Assembly: GCA_030642335.1 (NCBI GenBank)
Contig: DAOWNX010000028.1
Coordinates: 1 to 8,055, forward strand
DNA from: Caldisericota bacterium
GTDB taxonomy: Bacteria; Caldisericota; Caldisericia; Caldisericales; Caldisericaceae
DNA: 8,055 nucleotides
Reading direction: 5' to 3'
Shown here: positions 1-5,322 of the stretch, in pieces
Numbering within the stretch: the first letter of the stretch is position 1
Layout: each line of letters starts with the position of its first letter
Notes under the pieces: generated by a model
The model's input: the letters and a program-made list of their open reading frames with translations, nothing else
Databases searched by the model: none
Told to the model about the DNA's origin: nothing
Position numbers and translations under genes: made by a program

Positions 1-431
1 CCTTTCTTCCTCGTCACCCTTCCTGTGATTACTGTACCCACAAGTCCAGAAAATTCTTCAAATGCAACTTCTCGTTTCTTCTCAAGTATTTTTTGCTGAA
101 AAACTTGCCGCGCTGTGCGAATTCCAGTTGAAGAAAGTTTACTTGTTGGAATTTCAATAAGAACGGTGCCACCTATTTCTACATCGTCAGTAAATTTCTT
201 TGCTCCTTCAGTGCTTATTTCAAGCACTGAATTTTCTACCTGTTCCACAATTGTCTTTTCTGCATAAATTTTAACACTACCACGGGAAAGATCTATTTTA
301 ACAACAGAATTCTGCTCATTAAATGTTTTTCTATAAGCAGCTTGCAATGCTGTCTGTATAACTTCCATAATATAATCCTTAGAAACACCTTCTTCCTCTT
401 CTATGTTCCTCAATATATCAATATCTATCAT
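1..431 (-). CDS. nusA: Transcription termination/antitermination factor NusA, N-terminal part (runs off the window)
   Basis: NusA binds RNA polymerase near the exit channel and modulates pausing, intrinsic termination and antitermination. I translated 143 codons from ATG at 431-429. The protein starts MIDIDILRNIEEEEGVSK and continues with IMEVIQTALQAAYRKTF, the typical NusA N-terminal domain with its helix followed by an acidic strand region. The stretch near residues 133-143 (GTVITGRVTRKK) looks like entry into the S1 domain, so the KH domains lie outside the window. The start is firm. An SD-like AGAGGTGAG lies just upstream inside rimP, and the ATG overlaps the rimP stop in an ATGA, so the two genes are translationally coupled. 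Gene order rimP-nusA is conserved across bacteria. No frameshift or stop is seen. Confidence 0.95.
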   Translation of the reverse strand, partial: MIDIDILRNIEEEEGVSKDYIMEVIQTALQAAYRKTFNEQNSVVKIDLSRGSVKIYAEKTIVEQVENSVLEISTEGAKKFTDDVEIGGTVLIEIPTSKLSSTGIRTARQVFQQKILEKKREVAFEEFSGLVGTVITGRVTRKK

Positions 432-880
432 TTTTTCTCACCTCTCTTTTCTAACAACCTATTATAAAGAGAAATTTTCACCACCTTATCGAATGGCACT
501 TCTAATTTTTCTCCATTTTTTCTAAATACAACATTATCGCCAGAAAATCCCTCAAGTACAGCCTTTTCTTTTATTATACTCTCCCCGACCTTAAAAGAAA
601 CTTTTACCTCATTCCCAGCAAAAATATCAATTTCTTCCCTTGTTTTCAAAACTCTACTCAACCCAGGTGAAGAAAGTGCAATACTGTATGCTCCTTCAAG
701 TCCAACAGAAAAAAGTTCACTCTGAATTTCCCTTGTTACACTTTCCAAATCTTTAATCCCTACGATACCACCCCTTCGGTAGATAACTGCTTCAATTCTA
801 TCGCCCAGAACCAAACACTCTACCAATATCAATCCGAATCGCTTGGCGCTTCTCTTTGCAATTTCATTTATTCTATCCAT
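428..880 (-). CDS. rimP: Ribosome maturation factor RimP
   Basis: RimP is a cytoplasmic factor needed for late maturation of the 30S subunit. The 150-residue product is the usual family length. Its N-terminal alpha/beta domain runs to about residue 80 and carries the family signature in the form IALSSPGLSRVLKTREEI (residues 67-84; the family usually has VSSPGLDRPL). A small SH3-like C-terminal domain follows (about 88-140, GNEVKVSFK to VPFDKVVKISLY). The ATG at 880-878 has GGAGAG about five bases upstream. It is the first gene of the operon as seen here, with nusA starting inside its stop codon. The leader (881 to about 941) contains a promoter candidate and a hairpin with a U-tract, so the operon may be attenuated. 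Nothing in the coding frame is unusual. Confidence 0.95.
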   Translation of the reverse strand: MDRINEIAKRSAKRFGLILVECLVLGDRIEAVIYRRGGIVGIKDLESVTREIQSELFSVGLEGAYSIALSSPGLSRVLKTREEIDIFAGNEVKVSFKVGESIIKEKAVLEGFSGDNVVFRKNGEKLEVPFDKVVKISLYNRLLEKRGEKK

Positions 881-899
881 AAGTTCTCTCCATCAAACG

Positions 900-926
900 A
901 AAAAGTGGGCATATTTATTCCCACTT
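900..926 (-). promoter_or_regulatory. Hairpin plus U-tract in the rimP-nusA leader (possible attenuator)
   Basis: On the minus strand AAGTGGG (926-920) can pair with CCCACTT (909-903), a perfect 7-bp stem with a 10-base loop. Five Ts (904-900) follow on that strand. The other strand has no T-run after the stem, so the polarity is towards rimP. The site lies downstream of the promoter candidate at 976-948 and about 20 bases before the rimP start. No gene ends upstream on this strand, so it is not an ordinary end-of-gene terminator. An attenuator role is inference. Confidence 0.45.
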
Positions 927-947
927 CTCTATATAAAACCTATAAAT

Positions 948-976
948 ATTGTAAAGGAAATTTTAAATTTTGCAAA
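948..976 (-). promoter_or_regulatory. Candidate sigma-A promoter for rimP-nusA
   Basis: On the minus strand a TTTGCA (976-971) is separated by 17 bases from TACAAT (953-948). Predicted transcription start is near 941, giving a leader of about 60 bases that contains the 926-900 hairpin. An alternative, TTTACA (955-950) with TATAGA (933-928) at 16 bases, would start inside the hairpin and remove it from the transcript. The choice between the two is open. Confidence 0.4.
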
Positions 977-1005
977 TAGAAAATAATTAAAATTTTCTTT
1001 AAAAT
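977..1005 (+). promoter_or_regulatory. Candidate promoter for the DUF4349-SIMPL operon
   Basis: TAGAAA (977-982) and TAAAAT (1000-1005) are 17 bases apart, with a predicted start near 1012 and a leader of about 44 bases. The -35 match is only four of six in very AT-rich DNA, so chance is a real alternative. It lies back to back with the minus-strand candidate for rimP. Confidence 0.3.
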
Positions 1006-1055
1006 AACCGAACTTTTTAGGTATCCGCCTGTCTAAAAATAAAAAGGAGGAAAAA

Positions 1056-1967
1056 ATGAATGACTTTGTAAATTTTTTAAAGAAAAACAAAATTGTTCTA
1101 GCCTTGCTTATCATCACGATGATAATAGGTATTGGCGGAGTAAGTTATCTTTTTCTTGGAACAAAAATAATCAGGACTGAAAAAACAATGTCTCCACAAA
1201 ATCAGATAAACGAGTCTCGGCCCTACTCAAACGCAACCTTTGAAGATGAATCCGTAAGAGAATCTGGCACCTATCTTGGTGGAAGTGATGCGGATGCCCA
1301 TTTTGGCATTAAAATAATCAAGAACGGCAGTACAAGCTTACAGGTAGAAAAAGGAAAATTCTTCGAGGTATGGAATAATATCATCTTTACTGCAAAAGGT
1401 TTGAATGGTTTTGTTTCAAATTCAAACTATTATAAACAAGATGAACACTATTATGGAACAGTTAGTATAATGATTCCTTCTAAAGATTTTGATACATTTG
1501 CTGAACAAATTTCAAAACTTGGAAAAACAGAAAATATGCGCGTGTCAACCAAGGATGTCACGGGCGAATACGTAGATCTTTCGTCAAGAATCAAAGTACT
1601 TGAATCACAAAAAAATCTCCTCCTTTCCTGGCTAAGCAAATCAGATAATATAAAAGATATGATTGCCCTGAGAAATGAACTGGAAAAAGTAGAAAGCGAA
1701 ATCGAACAAATTAAAGGAAGAATGAATTACATCACATTTCACACAGATTTTTCCGAGATTACAATAAGCATTACAGAGGAAGGGAAAATTCCAGTAGAAA
1801 AACCAGAAATACTTCAGCGCCTTATTGCTGCTTGGAAAATAGCATTGAACGCTCTTGTTTCGTCATTAGTTGGATTTATAATATTTGTTGGCTGGGTAAT
1901 TCCATGGGCCATTATCATATACATAATTTATTTAATTTATAAAAAAAGAAAAGGAGGCACAGTATGA
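1056..1967 (+). CDS. DUF4349 family membrane protein
   Basis: The 303-residue protein has an N-terminal membrane segment (about residues 13-34), a long extracytoplasmic part, and a hydrophobic C-terminal segment (about 266-296) ending in the basic tail YKKRKGGTV. The middle carries the DUF4349 hallmarks: GFVSNSNYY (118-126), a PSKDFDTFAEQISKLG block (141-156), DVTGEYVDLSSRIK (167-180), then a heptad-like coiled coil (about 180-223) with LRNELEKVESEIEQIKGR, and a closing SEITISI strand. The family is widespread in bacteria and has no settled biochemical role, so I assign none beyond an envelope location. AAGGAGG lies six bases before the ATG, which makes the start firm. The stop overlaps the start of the SIMPL gene (ATGA, 1964-1967), so both products are probably made together. 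Confidence 0.9.
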   Translation: MNDFVNFLKKNKIVLALLIITMIIGIGGVSYLFLGTKIIRTEKTMSPQNQINESRPYSNATFEDESVRESGTYLGGSDADAHFGIKIIKNGSTSLQVEKGKFFEVWNNIIFTAKGLNGFVSNSNYYKQDEHYYGTVSIMIPSKDFDTFAEQISKLGKTENMRVSTKDVTGEYVDLSSRIKVLESQKNLLLSWLSKSDNIKDMIALRNELEKVESEIEQIKGRMNYITFHTDFSEITISITEEGKIPVEKPEILQRLIAAWKIALNALVSSLVGFIIFVGWVIPWAIIIYIIYLIYKKRKGGTV

Positions 1968-2707
1968 GTAAAAAATTTATCGTAATTTTTATTTTAGCTG
2001 TACTGGCTTTAAGTACGGTAGTAATTGGTGGAAGCACATTGCCGCAAGGTAGTGTAGCTGCGGAGAACCTAAATGTGGACGAACATCACCTGATATCTGT
2101 AACAGGCACAGGCATTATACAGGCGATACCTGATATTGCGTATGTATCGTTCGGAATACAGATAGAAAATAAAGATGCAAGTGTTGCAATGAAAGAGATG
2201 TCTTTACAAGCAAACGCAATTATCAACGCACTGAAAGAAATGGAGATAAAAGAAGAGGATATTAAAACAACAGGATTAAGTCTTGTGCCTGTGTATCGCT
2301 GGGATAAAGAAACAGGAAAATCTATTTTAGATTACTATAGAGCAAGTGAGTCTTTCAGAGTAAAATGCACAGTTAACAATGCCGGAGCAATTCTCACCTG
2401 TGCAGGGGAAAGTGGAGCAAATATAATACACGGAATCTCATTTGACATCTCAAATCGTGAAGAACTAAAACTCGAAGCAATTAAAAAAGCTATGAATAAC
2501 GCAAAAGCACAAGCAGAAATATCGTTAGATGGAACAAAATATACAGTTACTGGAATAAAAACTATTTCTATCGGTTCTATTTTTGATCAAATACGAGGTA
2601 TCGATACAGTATTCGCAGGAAAAGGCGAAGAAAATATAGAAATTCCAGTAGAAGGTGGAATGCTTACAATTCGGGCAACCGTACAAGTTATATACACATT
2701 TGATTAA
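1964..2707 (+). CDS. SIMPL (DUF541) domain exported protein
   Basis: The 247-residue product has a signal-type N-terminus (MSKKF, hydrophobic residues 5-21, then GGSTLPQGSVAAEN). It is probably secreted or anchored outside the membrane. The rest is a SIMPL/DUF541 domain of the BP26/OMP28 type. It has the opening ISVTGTGIIQAIPDIAYVSF (44-63), the KTTGLSLVPVYRW strand (101-113), the YRASESFRVK segment (125-134), GISFDISNREELKLEAIKKA (157-176), and a C-terminal strand ATVQVIYTF. BP26-type proteins can form ring-like oligomers. The function in most bacteria is unknown. AAGGAGG (1951-1957) precedes the start, and the ATG overlaps the DUF4349 stop. A long palindrome follows the stop after a short gap and may be the operon terminator. 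Confidence 0.92.
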   Translation: MSKKFIVIFILAVLALSTVVIGGSTLPQGSVAAENLNVDEHHLISVTGTGIIQAIPDIAYVSFGIQIENKDASVAMKEMSLQANAIINALKEMEIKEEDIKTTGLSLVPVYRWDKETGKSILDYYRASESFRVKCTVNNAGAILTCAGESGANIIHGISFDISNREELKLEAIKKAMNNAKAQAEISLDGTKYTVTGIKTISIGSIFDQIRGIDTVFAGKGEENIEIPVEGGMLTIRATVQVIYTFD

Positions 2708-2718
2708 TAAGCGTTAAC

Positions 2719-2769
2719 AAGTGACGGGTATCTTACGAATATTTACCGAATTGAAGATACCTGTCACTT
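2719..2769 (+). repeat. 16-bp imperfect palindrome downstream of the SIMPL gene (terminator or REP-like element)
   Basis: The arm 2719-2734 (AAGTGACGGGTATCTT) pairs with 2754-2769 (AAGATACCTGTCACTT) over 16 positions, with one G-T wobble and a 19-base loop. It starts 11 bases after the SIMPL stop. The tail is only TAATTTTAC, a weak U-tract, so it could act as an intrinsic terminator but is not a classic one. The length and the loop also resemble dispersed palindromes of the REP type; that reading is inference and needs a copy count in the genome. Confidence 0.5.
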
Positions 2770-2880
2770 AATTTTACACAAAGAGTTTAATAAATTTAGC
2801 AAACCAAAATATACAACTTAGGCAATACAATACAACTTTTTAAAAATTAATAAAAACCATTTTTTTCTTGAGCAGTTAAT
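2770..2880. other. AT-rich spacer with no recognisable gene
   Basis: This part of the 372-base gap between the SIMPL and methyltransferase genes is strongly AT-rich, with short A- and T-runs and a small CAATACAATACAAC direct repeat (about 2823-2836). I see no coding signal, RNA gene or clear promoter in it. Overlapping minus-strand open frames that cross the gap lack SD support and family resemblance and are not genes. Confidence 0.5.
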
Positions 2881-2908
2881 TTGACAAAACTTGAAATATG
2901 CATATAAT
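2881..2908 (+). promoter_or_regulatory. Perfect consensus sigma-A promoter (P1)
   Basis: TTGACA (2881-2886) and TATAAT (2903-2908) are both exact consensus hexamers, 16 bases apart. The predicted transcription start is near 2915. It is the best-matching promoter in the window, yet it lies about 170 bases from the next coding start, in front of a structured, locally GC-rich stretch. The methyltransferase gene has a second, closer promoter candidate, so P1 may serve a separate RNA. Confidence 0.75.
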
Positions 2909-2914
2909 CCTCTC

Positions 2915-3017
2915 GGAGTTGTGCCCTGGCCCTGTCCTGCATCTCTGACCAAAAACTTTTGCATCTCTCCAAGATTCGAGAGATTGAAAGACGAGAGGGG
3001 AGGGGTTGGGGTTCTTT
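2915..3017 (+). ncRNA. Candidate structured small RNA or structured leader, family not recognised
   Basis: From the predicted P1 start the sequence can fold into a rod. CCCTGGCCCT (2924-2933) pairs with 3002-3011 over ten positions including G-U pairs. After a bulged G at 2934, UCCU (2935-2938) pairs with 2998-3001. CUCU (2943-2946) can pair with AGAG (2994-2997). A 7-bp hairpin caps it (2963-2969 with 2978-2984). TTCTTT (3012-3017) follows the closing helix, a terminator-like ending that would give an RNA of about 100 bases. I checked for the SRP RNA apical motif, the T-box sequence and SAM-I riboswitch core segments and did not find them. It could instead be a long 5' leader of the methyltransferase gene or a copy of an intergenic repeat. 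Confidence 0.4.
2938..2968 (+). repeat. Direct repeat TGCATCTCT inside the structured region
   Basis: The 9-mer TGCATCTCT occurs at 2938-2946 and 2960-2968, 22 bases apart. Both copies can pair with AGAGAT at 2979-2984. The second copy gives the better hairpin (7 bp, 8-base loop). The first can also pair with AGAG at 2994-2997. The two copies therefore allow alternative folds. Confidence 0.5.
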
Positions 3018-3043
3018 GACTTATCACAGAATAACAATAAAAT
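3016..3043 (+). promoter_or_regulatory. Second promoter candidate (P2), proximal to the methyltransferase gene
   Basis: TTGACT (3016-3021, five of six) and TAAAAT (3038-3043, five of six) are 16 bases apart, the same spacing as P1. The predicted start near 3050 leaves a 30-base leader with an SD-like AAAGGA before the ATG at 3080. This would let the methyltransferase be expressed independently of the upstream RNA region. Confidence 0.5.
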
Positions 3044-3079
3044 AGGACAGCCAATAAATTTCCGCATGAAAGGATAAAT

Positions 3080-3931
3080 ATGCATAAAAATAGTATCGGT
3101 GTAAACCTTCTTATTTTTATGAACAGGTTTTTTAATCGGCCTGTCCATCCATTCAATCTGGAAGATGCAGTAATAAAAACATTTGCAGAGTGGGAATTTG
3201 AGCAATCAAAACACATCAGTTATTACTACCTTCCTGAAATAGATCTTTTAAGAGAAATACAGAACAAGACCATACTGGATATTGGGGCAGGCAGTGGAGG
3301 AAAAAGCACATTTTATGCATTAAATGGAGCCAAAAAAGTAATAGGAATAGACACAGAAAAAGGATTTATAAAACAAGCAAAAGCATTTGCAATGTCAAAA
3401 AACACAAAGAACATTGAATTCCATGTAGCAAATGCAGATAATATGTCTTTTAAGGAAAGTTCAATTGATATCTGCATAATGAACGATGTATTTGAACACC
3501 TGCAAAATCCCGAAAAAGTATTGAAAGAAACTTACAGAATACTAAAGGGTAGAGGTAAAATTTTTATCAATTCACCACCGTACTATCATCCATACGGTGC
3601 ACACCTTTCGGATCTTATTGGTATCCCTTATGTACATATCCTGTTTCCCGAACCTGTTCTTATAAATGCATATAAAAAACTTGCAGAAAATACAAAATCC
3701 TATGAAAAAAGAGTAAATTTAAGATTCGGTATAGTAAATGGAGAAGAAAAAATCACATATATAAATAGAATGACAGTAAAACGATGCGAACACATTATAA
3801 AATATGAAAATCCATTTAAACCAATCCATTACAAGATTATGCCGCTGAAAGAAAAGGGCAGATTTTTATTAAAAACACCTCTAAGAGAGTTTTTTACAAA
3901 AATGATTGTTTTTGTGGGCGAAAAAAACTAA
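3080..3931 (+). CDS. Class I SAM-dependent methyltransferase (Methyltransf_11 type)
   Basis: The 283-residue protein has a Rossmann-type methyltransferase domain from about residue 60 to 165. Motif I is ILDIGAGSGG (65-74), and the acidic residue that binds the SAM ribose is in GIDTEK (D91). NADNM (118-122) is the adenine-contact region, and motif IV is IMNDVFEHL (133-141), followed by PEKVLKETYRILKGRGKIFI. The C-terminal 115 residues (YYHPYGAHLSDL, ILFPEPVLINAYKKL) are an extra segment that may set the substrate. The substrate cannot be read from sequence; small molecules, lipids or glycans are all possible. AAAGGA lies about six bases before the ATG, and an ATG at 3066 meets a stop after three codons, so 3080 is the start. 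The gene is monocistronic, with a terminator directly after it. Confidence 0.85.
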   Translation: MHKNSIGVNLLIFMNRFFNRPVHPFNLEDAVIKTFAEWEFEQSKHISYYYLPEIDLLREIQNKTILDIGAGSGGKSTFYALNGAKKVIGIDTEKGFIKQAKAFAMSKNTKNIEFHVANADNMSFKESSIDICIMNDVFEHLQNPEKVLKETYRILKGRGKIFINSPPYYHPYGAHLSDLIGIPYVHILFPEPVLINAYKKLAENTKSYEKRVNLRFGIVNGEEKITYINRMTVKRCEHIIKYENPFKPIHYKIMPLKEKGRFLLKTPLREFFTKMIVFVGEKN

Positions 3932-3971
3932 AATAAAAATTGCATCGCTACTAAAGTGCTATGCTATTTTT
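3930..3971. terminator. Bidirectional intrinsic terminator between the methyltransferase gene and pepT
   Basis: GCAT-C-GC-T-AC (3942-3951) pairs with GT-GC-T-ATGC (3956-3964) around a TAAA loop, with one mismatch and one bulge. On the plus strand TATTTTT (3965-3971) follows. On the minus strand the stem is followed by AATTTTTATTTT (3941-3930). Both convergent genes end within about 40 bases, so the same hairpin can stop transcription from both sides. Confidence 0.7.
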
Positions 3972-4003
3972 ACTCCCTTTTTGAGGAACAACTCCATATA
4001 ATA

Positions 4004-5233
4004 TTACTGCTCCACCTTCCCAAACTCTTTAACAATATTTACTATAACTTCAACCGCTTTCCCCATAGCAAATATTGGTATATATTCATAAACACCGTGA
4101 AAATTATGCCCACCTGAAAATAAATTTGGTGTTGGTAATCCCATAAATGAAAATTGAGCTCCATCAGTTCCACCTCGTATCGGCTTTACAATGGGACTAA
4201 TTCCAGCGTCTTTAATTGCTTTTTGTGCAATATTAATTAGTTGAGGATTTTTAGTAATGATCTCTTTCATGTTGCAATACGTATCTTTTAGTTGTAGCTC
4301 CACTGTCCCCTTGCCATATTTCTTATTAATAAAATGCACACATTCTCTTACAAATTTCTTTCTTTTTTCAAACTTATCTTTATCATGGTCTCTTATAATA
4401 CATCTCTGTACCGTCTTCTCTACTCCTCCATTCATTTCATATATATGATAAAAACCTTCATACTTCTCTGTAAATTCTGGAGCTTCACCTTTTGGAAAAA
4501 GTTCAAGTAATTCAGTTGCAATACGAATTGCGTTCTTCATTATACCCTTAGCGCTGCCAGGGTGAATACTTTTCCCGTGAATAATAAAGGTAGCTGATGC
4601 AGCATTAAAATTTTCGTATTCAAAGCTACCAATCTCGTCTCCATCTATCGTATACGCATAATCAGCCCCAAATTTCTTTACATTAAATTTTTTTGGCCCT
4701 TTACCTATCTCTTCATCAGGAGTAAATGCAAACTTTACCATACCATGTTTTATCTCCGGGTGTTCTACCAAATATTGAACAGCAGTCACTATCTCAGCAA
4801 TACCTGCCTTATCATCAGCACCAAGAAGAGTCGTTCCATCAGTAACAATAATGTCTTTCCCGTAATAATTCTTCATTGCAGGAAATTCCTGAACTTTCAA
4901 AACAATGTCCAACTTTTTATTTAATACGATATCGCCACCTTTATAATTTTTCACTATACGTGGCTTCACATTTTTGCCAGATACCTCGGGAGATGTATCC
5001 AGATGAGCAATAAAACCTACAACAGGAACTCTCCTTCTAATATTCGAAGGAACACTCCCCATAACATATCCATTTTTATCCATCTCAACATCAATGCCCA
5101 TGCCCTTCATTTCTTTTACCAATCTTCTTCCCAATTTAATCTGTTTTGCCGTACTTGGCGTAGTAGAAGAATCTTCACTTGATTGCGTATCATAAGTAAT
5201 ATAATCAAGAAATCGCTTTGTAACACCTTGCAT
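4004..5233 (-). CDS. pepT: Peptidase T (tripeptide aminopeptidase, M20 family)
   Basis: PepT is a cytosolic dinuclear-zinc aminopeptidase that removes the N-terminal residue from tripeptides. All expected residues are present, numbered from the start chosen here: H77 and D79 in AHLDTSPEVSGKN, bridging D140 in LLGADDKAGI, the catalytic pair E174-E175 in TPDEEIGKG, D198 in IDGDEIGSFEYENFNAAS, and H379 in GGHNFHGVYEY. The dimerisation domain with HGKSIHPGSAKGIMKNA is intact. Length is 409 residues, as in well-studied PepT. I chose ATG at 5233-5231 because AGGAGG (5244-5239) lies at normal spacing before it. The in-frame ATG at 5248 would put that SD inside the coding sequence and add five residues, MRGGN. 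The gene is monocistronic and divergent from the symporter gene. Confidence 0.95.
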   Translation of the reverse strand: MQGVTKRFLDYITYDTQSSEDSSTTPSTAKQIKLGRRLVKEMKGMGIDVEMDKNGYVMGSVPSNIRRRVPVVGFIAHLDTSPEVSGKNVKPRIVKNYKGGDIVLNKKLDIVLKVQEFPAMKNYYGKDIIVTDGTTLLGADDKAGIAEIVTAVQYLVEHPEIKHGMVKFAFTPDEEIGKGPKKFNVKKFGADYAYTIDGDEIGSFEYENFNAASATFIIHGKSIHPGSAKGIMKNAIRIATELLELFPKGEAPEFTEKYEGFYHIYEMNGGVEKTVQRCIIRDHDKDKFEKRKKFVRECVHFINKKYGKGTVELQLKDTYCNMKEIITKNPQLINIAQKAIKDAGISPIVKPIRGGTDGAQFSFMGLPTPNLFSGGHNFHGVYEYIPIFAMGKAVEVIVNIVKEFGKVEQ

Positions 5234-5253
5234 ATTGCCTCCTCTCATATTTT

Positions 5254-5281
5254 GTTATATTGTAGCATTTTTTCAATACAA
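5254..5281 (-). promoter_or_regulatory. Candidate promoter for pepT
   Basis: On the minus strand TTGTAT (5281-5276) and TATAAC (5259-5254) are 16 bases apart. Transcription would start near 5247, just before the SD at 5244-5239. The -35 match is weak (TTG only). TACAAT at 5264-5259 is an alternative -10 without a good -35. Confidence 0.3.
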
Positions 5282-5288
5282 TAAAACC

Positions 5289-5316
5289 TTGAATAAATAA
5301 TAAAAACAAATAAAAT
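5289..5316 (+). promoter_or_regulatory. Promoter candidate placing the transcription start at the symporter ATG
   Basis: TTGAAT (5289-5294) and TAAAAT (5311-5316) are 16 bases apart. The -10 ends six bases before the ATG at 5323, so the expected transcription start coincides with the start codon. This fits the absence of any SD there. Confidence 0.45.
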
Positions 5317-5322
5317 AACAAC

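Noticed and set aside
2915..3017. SRP RNA, T-box or SAM-I riboswitch
   Set aside because: The SRP apical motif (GGAAG-AGCAG type), the T-box sequence and the SAM-I core were looked for and are absent, so no known family is assigned.
2818..3216. Minus-strand open frames of 132 and 109 codons across the gap before the methyltransferase gene
   Set aside because: They overlap the methyltransferase start and the consensus promoter, have no SD, overlap each other in different frames, and show low-complexity peptides typical of translated intergenic sequence.
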